A stretch of 64,000 nucleotides of DNA, from contig CP034991.1 in assembly GCA_004026145.2 (NCBI GenBank), positions 1,259,634 to 1,323,633 on the forward strand. Direction: 5' to 3'. Position 1 is the stretch's first letter, and each line of letters starts with the position of its first letter. The position numbers were made by a program, and so were the translations under genes. Shown piece after piece: positions 1-9,600 of the stretch. The DNA comes from Takifugu bimaculatus. Taxonomy: Eukaryota > Chordata > Actinopteri > Tetraodontiformes > Tetraodontidae. The notes below the pieces were generated by a model. The model was not told where the DNA came from. It saw nothing but the letters and a program-made list of their open reading frames with translations, and did no database searches.

Positions 1-2944
1 GCAGGCGGGGAACGGCGTCCTGGAAAACCGGCTCGTCGTCAGACTCCACCAGGTTCATGACGTCTCCTCCGTCCTCCTGCCTGCAGAGCAGAGGCGCGAT
101 CGTGTCCAGAGATTTAGAATATGACTATTATATATAGATATAGATATATTATTATATTATTATACATCTATATGACTATAGAATATAAATCCTCTGAAAT
201 AACCCGGTAAAAGAGCGCACGGTGAAACAGACACATTCTGTAGTTGTTCCATTTGCTTTAACTGGCAACGCTGAGCTTCTACCTGCAGCATGAGGGAGCT
301 GCATCAAGCTGAAGATCTGCAGGGCTCAAAATTCCCACAGACCATAAACACAACACACCAACCAAACTGTAAAACCATGGACAAATAAAGATGAAATGCA
401 ACTTTTACATAAATAAGCAACCCGCCCCCACCACCACCACCACGCCCCCGGGGCTGCATTTGGACCAGGTTTCCTGTCCTGCCAGGCAGAAAATGGTCCA
501 CCAAGACAAGCGGGAGCCCAGGTGAAAGACTGGCCCTCGTGGTAGAACCCGGCTGGGTCAGGGCCCTCGACACCCCTGATGTAGACTGCGTTACCACTGT
601 TGAAAATGCTTTATTAGACACTTGAACGCAACATTACTGACCTGACACCACGTCCTGGAAAACAGACAAAACAGAAATTAGTCATGCAACCCGGTTTAAT
701 GTGTACAGTCTACTTGGTGCCACTGGGGGGAACTTTTCTGCTCATATTACCGAGACAGACTCGGTGCCGGTTGGAGTAAAGCGACTTGGCGAGCACGATC
801 GGCGAAGCCACGATGACTGCCGCCACAAAGATCCCGATGATCACTCCCGTGTAGGCAGACGAGGCTGTGGAGGCAAAACAGGAGGTCAGGAGGGAAACCG
901 AGGGAGGGGGAGCGGGTTTATCAGCATTCCGGCACATCCGGACGCCCGCAGTGACAAGTCTGCACTGACTGACTGTGAACGAACGTCGCCGCCAGACTCA
1001 CTCCGCACTGTGAGGTAGACTTCCAGCTCGCGGACGCCGAGCAGATTCTCGCTGCGGCAGAAGTAGACGCCCTCGTCGTCCTTGCTGACGTTGCGTATGG
1101 TGAGCCGGAGGGCGGGGCCGTCCTCGGACAGCGCGTACTTGAGCCCCGGCGTCACGTCCTCCTGCTGGAGCCCCTTTCGCCACGTTGTGTTAGCGGGGGG
1201 GGCGGACGTGGCCTCCGTGCACGTCAGGGTTATGCTGGCGCCCTCCTGCGCCATCGCCAGCGGCTCCCCCTCGGGGAAGGGAGGCCCTTGGGGAGAGGAC
1301 GCTAGTTTGTGGACACGATAACGATCCACCTCGGACATTAGCAAACGTGTCAACGTGCTTCCTGCACCGTCACTGTTGACAGATGTGCCGTCGCGTGACA
1401 CAGCTGACTCACAGGCTGTTGACGTTTGTCTTTTGCAACACTGTCAAAACACGCCCGCGCTAGCTACACCTCTCAAACTAATGGCGTGGGGCCTGTTAGC
1501 AGGCTGATGAGGAGCTTTCATATCCTTTCAATTGGGACGTTTAGGAACGTTTCCATTTGTAGCGCTGCAAGAATTGAGTTTCCCCTCTTCTAATCTGGAC
1601 ACCGACATCTGGAGGCTACTTACTGATGGTGAGCGTACACGACTTCCCCGTCTCGGGAGCCAGCGCCACGTGTCGGGCCACGCAGGTCAGCTTCTGCCCG
1701 TCTGACAGCGAGGAGCGGTTCAGCAGCAGCGACAGGTTGTCGGTCACCTCCGACGCGTAGGTGCGGTCTTCCCGATGTTCCACCCAGCTCAGCCTGGGGG
1801 TGGGATACGTTCCGGGCCAGGTGCAATTAAAGAGAGCATGAGATGGGTCCTGCACTGGGGTCCACATACACTCCGGGTGTCTGTCTGAGACGTCTGCCCA
1901 GAAGACGTGCGCCAATTATCAGCCCGCTCCTGTTTCTGTCACCCTCAAACGTGCGATACTCACAGTACACCAGCAGCTCCGAGCTGGCCTCGACCTCCTG
2001 CTGAGTGACGTTGTCGAGGGAGCTGCAGACGTAGAGTCCCTGATCGCCCGGCTGGATGGCTGCGATCCTGAAGACCAACCAGGGTCCAGAGGTGGAAACC
2101 AGCGACCCGTTGCTGGCCGCAGCCCCGCGGAAGGCCCACGCGAGTTCCCGGGACGAGCCAGAGGAAGTGGAGCAGTTAAAGGAGACGTCGGAACCCCGGG
2201 ACACAAAGAGAGTGCCGTTGGAGAGGGCGGAGGCCGGACTGATGGATGTGGTCAGATTCCCTGGATCGCCTGAGGGGAAACGGAGCGATATTGTCACGCC
2301 AGGACGAGCTTTGGTTGGCAAAGAAGCGGCCCTTGAATACAATAAAAGATCTAATTATTGTTCTCAAACTGATACCAGTGGATGATTAACTAAAAGGTTA
2401 CTTTCAAACTCAGATTCTGGACTACGTTTTGCTGTAATAAGTAATCTTTCCAGGACGTAGAGTCATCTTGGGTACTAGTTTTGATGGACCTCACTGGTAA
2501 CGCGCAGTCGGACTTGTGCCAGGAAGGTGCTGTTATCCTGCAGGGTGGCGTTGCACAGGTAGCTGCCCTCATCTCCGGGAGTCACCTCCGCGATGTTTAG
2601 GGTGCCGTCGGGAAGGAGGCTCAGCCTTTCACCGCCCGGCAAGGCGCCCTGCTCCGGACCGCCACCGCGGATGAGTTCCCGCCCGTTTCTGGCCCACGTC
2701 GTCGACCTCGGAGCCAGACCGCCGGCGGAGGAACACGGAAGTAGCACGATGTCGCCGGGTGAGACCGTCAGTGTCGCATCGCTGGAACCTTCGCCCGAAA
2801 GTGCGGCTGCAACCACCCCAGAGAGGGAAGAACACGCACCGTGAGGCGGCTCCCGCGCTCACCTGTCCCACCCGATACGTCTGTAGAAAACTCACCTGTC
2901 GTCCACAAACACGCGTGGAGAAACGATAGCGCTGCGAGGATCAT
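1..2944 (-). CDS. vsig10: VSIG10: V-set and Ig domain-containing membrane protein 10, 3' end cut by the window
   Basis: Type I Ig-superfamily membrane protein whose molecular role is poorly known. Coding exons, in minus-strand order: 2944-2896, 2806-2495, 2269-1964, 1893-1624, 1286-1002, 864-751, 654-642, 80-1. Exon 1 encodes a 16-17 residue signal peptide (MILAALSFLHACLWTT). The next four exons each carry one Ig domain and are all phase 1-1, the classic Ig-exon arrangement. Paired cysteines are visible in every domain: LLPC/YLC, FNC/YVC, FNC/TC and LTC/YFC. Residues about 412-434 form the membrane helix (GVIIGIFVAAVIV and onward). A basic stretch and an acidic tail (NLVESDDE) follow. The window holds 476 codons; the stop lies beyond position 1. 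N-glycosylation sequons are frequent. The start of the third Ig exon could instead be 10 nt further in (1883). Assignment rests on domain order and on its place beside PEBP1. Confidence 0.88.
642..654 (-). other. vsig10: 13-nt microexon of VSIG10
   Basis: On the minus strand a pyrimidine-rich acceptor (ctgttttgtctgttttccag) precedes the 13 nt GACGTGGTGTCAG, followed by the donor gtcagt. The membrane exon ends in phase 1 at 751 and the last exon starts in phase 2 at 80. A 13-nt insert is what joins them in frame, giving CLGRGVRQEDGG. Without it, 751 to 80 would shift the frame. Supported by sequence only, not by a transcript. Confidence 0.6.
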
Positions 2945-3456
2945 CGTGGTCGACTTTGCGACAGGTTACATCGCCCTCGGAAGGGCAGAACAAATGGCTT
3001 CCAGTCCAAACCTGTCCGACTAGTCCACCTGTGTGAGCCGCTCTGCAACTCTGACAAACATGCTCGATACCAGTGCGCCCATTACACCCCAGCACCCAGG
3101 ACGCAGCAGGGACCAGTTACACGTAAAGGTTCCCCGACCCCCCTTTGCTGTTTGGAAGGTAAGATCATATTGATCCAGAAACCTTATCACTAATAGGCCA
3201 CACCCTGCCCTCACCTTTTTAAAGGCGCAGTCACACTCTTTTTCTTAAACACATGTAATAGTTGTGAAGTAAAATGCCCCATTGGTGTATAAATATCGAT
3301 CTATATATATTATATTACAAAACTCACACTAATACGAGGCTAGAATTGTGTGCGTTGAACTGTTTTCTGTAAGATTAAGTGTTCTGGCAAGGACAAGAAA
3401 AAATGCAGGAGGATTATTTAATGCTACGTTTATATATCCCAAATGGGCGTCGATAA

Positions 3457-3464
3457 TGACGTCA
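3457..3464. promoter_or_regulatory. Consensus CRE palindrome, distal
   Basis: Perfect TGACGTCA, the full CREB/ATF site, about 510 bp upstream of the VSIG10 start codon and 735 bp upstream of that of PEBP1. Occupancy is unknown. Confidence 0.45.
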
Positions 3465-3742
3465 CTTTCCCGGTGTTATGACAGTCTGCAAATCATTCAA
3501 GTGTTATAATATTTATCACTGATCTCAAATTCTAGCCACAGCAATTACTTTTTTTTTTTTTTTTTTTACAAATGGCTGCATGGGATCCTTCCCCTCTCTC
3601 TATAAATATGTATAAATCTTTATCTTTTTACGTCTGCAAGCATAACTGTCAGAGACCATGTGATGAAGGGCGGGACATGGGCGAGAGTGTTGATTTGATT
3701 GACAGAAATCACAGCGAATCATAGAGCGAGATTTAGTGAGGC

Positions 3743-3762
3743 GCTAGTGCCCTCTGGTGGCC
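3743..3762 (-). promoter_or_regulatory. CTCF-like motif between VSIG10 and PEBP1
   Basis: Read on the minus strand: GGCCACCAGAGGGCACTAGC. This matches the CTCF core (CCASYAGRKGGCR) throughout. It lies between two divergent promoters, a common place for an insulator. Binding is inferred from the motif alone. Confidence 0.5.
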
Positions 3763-4106
3763 ACCCACTGCCAATGTTTGTTGTGTTCATGAGTCGTTAG
3801 AAAGTGAAAACAGCATCACATCAACCCTAAAAAGTGAAATCTAACCGTGGTAAAACTCGATAGTACAATGTAGTATTTAAAATGATATTTAATGCTTATA
3901 TTTCTTGGCACCAATGGAGGTCTAAAATCAGCTGTGGATGTTAACTCTCATCATCAAACAAACAAAGGCATTTTTAAAATGGACATTATTATTGTTTGTT
4001 GTTATTGCTACGCTATATGTAGTTCACTTAAATATGAATTCCATGCTCACTTGTATTTGTTTGTTAACGTAACCACACTAAAAAAGAGACACCTGCATTT
4101 TTTTCG

Positions 4107-4114
4107 TGACGTCA
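4107..4114. promoter_or_regulatory. Consensus CRE palindrome, PEBP1-proximal
   Basis: Second perfect TGACGTCA, 85 bp upstream of the PEBP1 start codon, where a functional CRE usually sits relative to a transcription start. It probably lies at or just upstream of the PEBP1 cap site; the exact start is not visible. Confidence 0.5.
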
Positions 4115-4198
4115 GTGGAAGTTCCTGAACGCAGCACATTTCGCAGTTTTGGGGCGCTTGTGACGAGCACCGTGACTAGACACCAACAAAGTGAAACA

Positions 4199-5217
4199 AT
4201 GCCTGTAGATCTGAGCCAGTGGACCGGGACTCTTGAACTGCAAGAGGTCGAAGAAAAGCCAGCGCAGCCTCTCACTGTGAAATACGGCTCAGTGGAGATA
4301 GACGAGTTGGGGAAAGTACTCACGCCAACCCAGGTTAGTGAGCTAGCTTACTGCTGCGTCTACCAGCCAAGCTAACAAACCGAATAAAGGCGCTGCTTCT
4401 GCGCGTTAGCGTCAAAACATATATTTTTTGTCATAGAAGAGAAGTGTTTTGCAACTTGGTTGTGCATTAATTGAATTCACTTGCAGCGGATTGGCAACGT
4501 GAGTGGAATTATATAAACCCCAGCGTTTGTGGCGATGGCGCCCCCGTGTGGCCGTCCGAGATAACGCCACGTTAACGCTCCACCTGTCTGCAGGTCCAGA
4601 ACCGACCCACGACCATTGAGTGGGAAGCATGTGACTCCAGTAAACTGTACACGCTGGCCCTGACCGACCCCGATGCTCCCAGCAGGAAAGACCCCAAATT
4701 TCGGTGAGAAGAACAGCTGTTGGTATTTTATTGGACCTGTGAAAAATCATTTTTTAAAAAATAATCTTTTGTTTCCGATCTCTAATAAAGGGAGTGGCAC
4801 CACTTTCTGGTGGTCAACATGAAAGGGAACGACGTGTCATCTGGCTGCGTCATGTCCGATTATGTGGGTTCTGGTCCTCCCAACGGAACAGGTAAAAGAA
4901 TTTTGAGGGATATTTTTTCGTTCTGATGATAGAGATTCTATCGGCGCGTCGAGTTGGTGGACGTCCAAGCGCGCTTCATAAACCTTCCTCTCCCCGCAGG
5001 CCTTCACAGGTATGTGTGGCTGGTCTACGAGCAGCCGGGAACCCTGTCGTGCTCCGAGGCCGTGCTGACCAACCGCTGTGGGGACGGCCGTGGCAAGTTC
5101 ACGATCCAGAGCTTTAGGAAGAAGTACAAGTTGGGAGCGCCTGTGGCAGGAACCTGCTACCAGGCGGAGTGGGACGACTACGTGCCCAAACTGTACCAGC
5201 AGCTGGCTGGAAAATAA
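4199..5217 (+). CDS. pebp1: PEBP1: phosphatidylethanolamine-binding protein 1 / Raf kinase inhibitor protein (RKIP)
   Basis: Cytosolic PEBP-family protein that binds phosphatidylethanolamine and nucleotides. In vertebrates it blocks Raf-1 phosphorylation of MEK. Exons: 4199-4333, 4594-4703, 4791-4891, 5000-5217. All introns are GT-AG and phases join perfectly to 187 codons plus TAA, the same length as human PEBP1. The PEBP signature is present: DPDAPSRKDPKFREWHHF at residues 70-87, with the anion-pocket residues Asp70 and His86. The second conserved block, SGPPNGTGLHRYVWLVYEQ, spans 109-127 with Tyr120. Ser153, the PKC switch site known from mammalian RKIP, is conserved in QSFRKK. The start is fixed by MPVDLSQW, typical of the family. 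It is divergent from VSIG10 and convergent with TAOK3. Confidence 0.97.
4536..4553 (-). promoter_or_regulatory. CTCF-like motif in PEBP1 intron 1
   Basis: Minus-strand reading GGCCACACGGGGGCGCCA matches the CTCF core apart from the C at the usually purine position before the G run. It is weaker than the motif at 3743-3762 and has the same orientation. Confidence 0.35.
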
Positions 5218-5361
5218 ACAGGAAGACGCAAAAGCTCTCTATCATTTAGCACTATAAATGGTTTTTGGTCTGGATGGAACCCGTCAACACCCCCACGGTG
5301 GTTGTTTTTGTGGGGCATGTTGCCTGTTTCAGAACCCCCAGAATGATCTGCACTATTCTAC

Positions 5362-5450
5362 AATAAAGTAGAACATAAAACACCTGTTTCCTTCACTTAA
5401 TGCATTTTTCTGTGTTTTAGGATACATACTCTTAGAATAAAACCAATAAA
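5362..5450 (+). promoter_or_regulatory. pebp1: PEBP1 poly(A) signals
   Basis: AATAAA hexamers occur at 5362-5367, 5436-5441 and 5445-5450, downstream of the PEBP1 stop at 5215-5217. The first implies a 3' UTR of about 165 nt. Use of the later pair would bring the PEBP1 end to about 5465, next to or overlapping the TAOK3 3' end. Confidence 0.6.
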
Positions 5451-5494
5451 ACCCAGAACCGGTCGGACGCTCGAGAAGAGACCCTCCAACCGCC

Positions 5495-6647
5495 AGAGTT
5501 TGTGATGAACACTTTATTTACAAATATAATTAAAAGCTTTGACAGATTCATGCTTTCTTTTACCCAGAAAAAAAACAAAAATTAAAGTGCATGCATTGAA
5601 TAAAGCATTATACTGCTCTGGTTTATAAGACGTACACAGCTTGAGAGTTGTGTAATGCAGCAAAGAAAAAAAAATCAGACGGAAATCCCAAAACAGACCA
5701 ATACTTTCAGATGAAGGGGCAAAAGAAGGCTTCTTTAAAAACTCTTTAATTTGAGTGACGATTAAAATACAATAAGAAAATAAGTAAAACTCTCCATAAA
5801 TCCTTCTATACACAAAGTTCAAGCCCCCGGCCCCACCTGACATCATGAAGCCCTTTGTGCTAGCTGGGAGGTGACGTTCACGCGTCACAGGTTCGCTTGT
5901 TTTATTCACATTGGCTGCCAGCGCAGCGGAACCGGTACCGGTACCGCACGCACAAGAGTACCGTCAGCCGCCCTCCCGGGTCAGGGTCCCCCGGGCCTTA
6001 TCTGAGGAGTACCTGTATGTACATCGCACCGGTCTCAAAAGTATCAAGTTATTGAAATTTTCCATCAAAAGGTTGTGAATAAATCCCAAAAAGGCGGCAG
6101 CAGCGCGGCGATCGTCTGATTTATCACGCGCGGACTTTTATTGGTTTTCTGCAGAATTTGAGACCGAAACCAAATTGGGAGGAATGAGATCCATCTAAAA
6201 AGGCTCGTCCCCTGGTCCCACCGGTCCGCCCGCCCTGCTTTTTCCCTCAACTTCCACTTTCTGTGGCGGCGAAAGTGAAATTCTCGCACAAGACACAAGA
6301 AACATTTAACATGTTATCACTTTTACAAACACATGACGACCGCAGGAAGTTCTCCAGCGTGTTTTCTTTGTCATCCTGTGTCGCCCACAGAGGCAAAAAG
6401 GGGGGAGGTTTGGGGTGGGAAGGAGCCCGAAACACCTGCAGTCTTCTCCCTCTGAGTGGCCTTAAACACAGCTGATTCTGCGTGTGTGTGTGTGTGTGTG
6501 TGGTGTGTGTGAGTGTGTGTGTGTTCTTTGCATGTGTGAAAGTGAGGGCGTCAGCGGCACTGAACCCTGCACCGCCGGGTCAGGGAAGAGGAGGGGCGGA
6601 CTGAGCCTGGGGACCACCCGAACACGCAGTCAGCAGCAGCGGCGGCT
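5495..6647 (-). other. taok3: TAOK3 3' untranslated region with poly(A) signal
   Basis: Follows the TAOK3 stop at 6650-6648. A minus-strand AATAAA lies at 5518-5513, giving a UTR of roughly 1.15 kb ending near 5495. A second AATAAA lies at 5904-5899. The UTR includes a GT/CA microsatellite (6482-6524). The exact cleavage site is inferred. Confidence 0.6.
6482..6524. repeat. GT microsatellite in the TAOK3 3' UTR
   Basis: Interrupted (GT)n tract. It would be transcribed as a CA repeat near the end of the TAOK3 3' UTR. Confidence 0.9.
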
Positions 6648-9600
6648 TCATCTGTAGTCGTCCTTGGGAAGGTCCAGGGTGCCGAGGTTGCCGAAGCCCA
6701 GGCGCAGGCTCTCCATGTCGAAGCTGTCGGTCTCCCGCTCCTGGCGCTCCAGGAGGTGTTTGATGCGGTCGGTTCTCTCCTTCTGAAGGGAAACCAGCTC
6801 CTCTTCAATCTGGGGGCGACACACATCCGCCGTCAACACCCGGAACCGTCCCCGTTCCCCACAGACTCCGCAACGTCGCCGCTTTAAAACCCCGATCCAC
6901 GTTCCCAACATCTCGGATATTCACACATGTTGAACACGGTCGTTCGTATCATGAAACCACTGCATCAGTCGGGCGAGAGCAGGATCTACTTTCTCCGCCA
7001 GGCGAACGTTTACCGACCGCACATCCGCAGGTGGAGACAAAGAAGCGCCTGGCGCAATACGGCAATCTGGCCAACCACTGAGCATGCACAGAACTCTCCA
7101 GACTTTGACCATGAACGTTGCCGGAGGACAATAGTGCTTCTAATACTATGACATCATCCCAGTCCCAGACTGCGCGTCGGTGCTCGGCCACAAGGTGGCG
7201 ACAGGCCGCCGCTGAGAGGCAGCAGAGCCGAGGCGCTGCGTCGTCTCAGGGGTCCAGTTCTTTGTTGTTGGAGAGCTGTCGAGTGTGTGGCGGGGATGTC
7301 GGACACGTCGGAAGGGGAGCTTGTCGAGATCGAAGGGAAAAAAGGGTCTTAATCGCGTGAAATAAAGGTACGTTCGCACCAGAATCCTTGTGGTTCTTTC
7401 AGATTTGAAATGAAACTTAATCAAGGTCAGTGACATGAAACACTGGCAGTTTCCAGGGTCATCGAGCAGAGATCAAACGCTCTGAACGAACTCTGCTGCC
7501 ATTAAACGTAAAAAAGAAATCGTTGTGTGCAGAAGCCATGACACCATCACCCCCACCTGTGGTGAGGCGCGTGTGTGTGTGTGTGTGCTCATGAATGTGT
7601 GTGTGGGTGTCCTTTCGTGGATGCAAATGTACATGTGGACCTTTTCTCCTGAGAGCCGCGTCCCATCCCAGATATGAGATGATCAGCACTGTGTTGATGT
7701 AGAATCATTTAAAAAGGAGCGCGTGTGTGTGTGTGTGTGTGTGTGTTTCAGCCCACAACCTTTTGTTCCAGATGAGCCCGGCGCAGCGACACCTTCTGCT
7801 CCAGCTTCTGCAGCTCGCGCTCGTGCTGCGCCTCGGTCTGCATCTTGATCTTGCTCTGGTAGGCATTGAGCAGCTCCATCTCCTGCTGCAGCTGCTGCCT
7901 CAGGGCCTGGCACTCGGCTTCCTGGGCCTCGTCCAGCCGCAGCTGACACAGCCGACCGTGGGCCGCAAGATGGAGGGGGGGGGGGGGCAGAGACGGGTGG
8001 AGAGGGTGGACGGAAGGAGGGAGAGAAAGTATTTTAAACCAAAATGAGCGAGGGGTGTGAAGAACAGCGGTCGCGGGAAGGTGCGAGGTGTCTCCGCTCA
8101 CCGCCTGAGACGCCATCATCTCGTTGATGCTCTGCTCGTACTGCTCCGCCAAGATGGCCAGCTTGCGCGTCTGCTCGTCCTTCAGTGCCTTGAGCACCGT
8201 CTTGTGCTCCGCCTTGGGCGTGACCTCCATCTGGTGGTGGCGCAGGGCCTTGTACTGTTTGGTCTGCACCTTGCAGGTGTCCTGGAACTGCTTCTTAATC
8301 TGTAGCTCCAAAGCCTGAGGGTGGGGGGGCAGAAATGGGGATAAAACCAAGGGGTGAGACGTGGAAGAGCTGACAATCACGTCTCCTGTCATGCAGCATC
8401 GGGCATCGCCCTGTTGCTCCTAGCTTGCGCCACGGGAGGAAGGCAGAGACAAAAGCGTCTGGTCACACCTGGATCACAGCCGGACTCACCTTCAGGTTCT
8501 TGGGCTGCTGCCGGAGCTCCAGCACGTGCTTGCGGTGGAGCTCCCGCTCGCGCCGGTTGTTGTACTCGATCTGGTTCTCCAGCTCCGTCTGGTGCTGCTG
8601 ACGGATCAGGTCCATGCGCAGCTTCTGCAGCGTCTTCAGCTGCCTGTGCTCCAGCTCCTGCATGGACTCGTCGTGGCGGATCAGCATGGCGTGTTCCATC
8701 TCTTTCTGGGTCTTCTTCTTGTTCAGCTCCTGGTGGCGATGAAAGGTCATTAGACAGAGGTCACACCCGGGTGACCTCTGGGCTGAAGGGTGACTACAAC
8801 ACGCTTTCTAAAGCACTCTTGCACGTTTTCCCACAAAACGCTTGTGCACGTTTCCCCAGGTTTAAACGCTTTGCAGATTAGCGAATTGCTTTGTGTTGCT
8901 AATCATCTTAGCAGGAAAGAGTTCGAGGATCTAAAGAACAATGGGAGTAATTACTAAGAACAAATTAGTGTATTCTGAGAAAAGAATTTTAATTTGTTTA
9001 GGGTTTGTTTTTTATTTATTACCAACATATAAACCGCCTGTATAATTGAACAAACAGCTGAGCAGAGCCTCACCTCTCGGATCTGTTCCTGTTCAAGGTC
9101 GTGTCTCTTGATCATAACTTTACGCTTAAAAGCACGACAGTTCCTGTCATAGTAGACCCTCTGCTGGGTCAGGAGGTGGGCCTCTTCCTCGGCCTGGGAA
9201 TGTTGCATGTTCTCCTTGTGCTTGGACAAACGCTCCTGCTTCTCCTTCTTCGGTGTGCTGTGGTCCTCGTTCATCTCCTGCCGAGCGTGCAGCTCATTAG
9301 TTATGACACTTTAACGTGGAAATGTTTTTAAAAGACTCTTTACACTTTAACCATGAGCATAAAGGTCTGAAGGGGTTAAAATGCTGTTCATGAATAAGAG
9401 CAAACTCTGGCCTTCCATCATGAGAACAGACAAACGTGCTGCTGCCACATCGGCCCCTCATCTTTTCTGCCTTTTTCATGGGTTAGAAGGAAATCTCCAA
9501 CTCCAGCTAATACACTCCACACAGCAGCCTGATCCTCGCTCTCCGAGGTGTCTAATTCCGTGGCAGCTCGCAGCTGATCTCTCTGTTGGTGGGAAATATC

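Larger units (their letters stand above)
2945..4198. promoter_or_regulatory. Head-to-head promoter interval between VSIG10 and PEBP1
   Basis: About 1.25 kb separate the two start codons, so both promoters must lie here or overlap. It holds two perfect TGACGTCA palindromes (3457-3464, 4107-4114), a strong CTCF-like motif (3743-3762), a 19-nt T run (3549-3567) and AT-rich stretches near 3290-3320. No convincing TATA box could be assigned to either gene. No coding exon is seen. Confidence 0.6.

Noticed and set aside
886..1401. Long VSIG10 frame extending upstream of the fourth Ig exon
   Set aside because: The part beyond 1286 is intron read-through; phase and an acceptor place the exon start at 1286.
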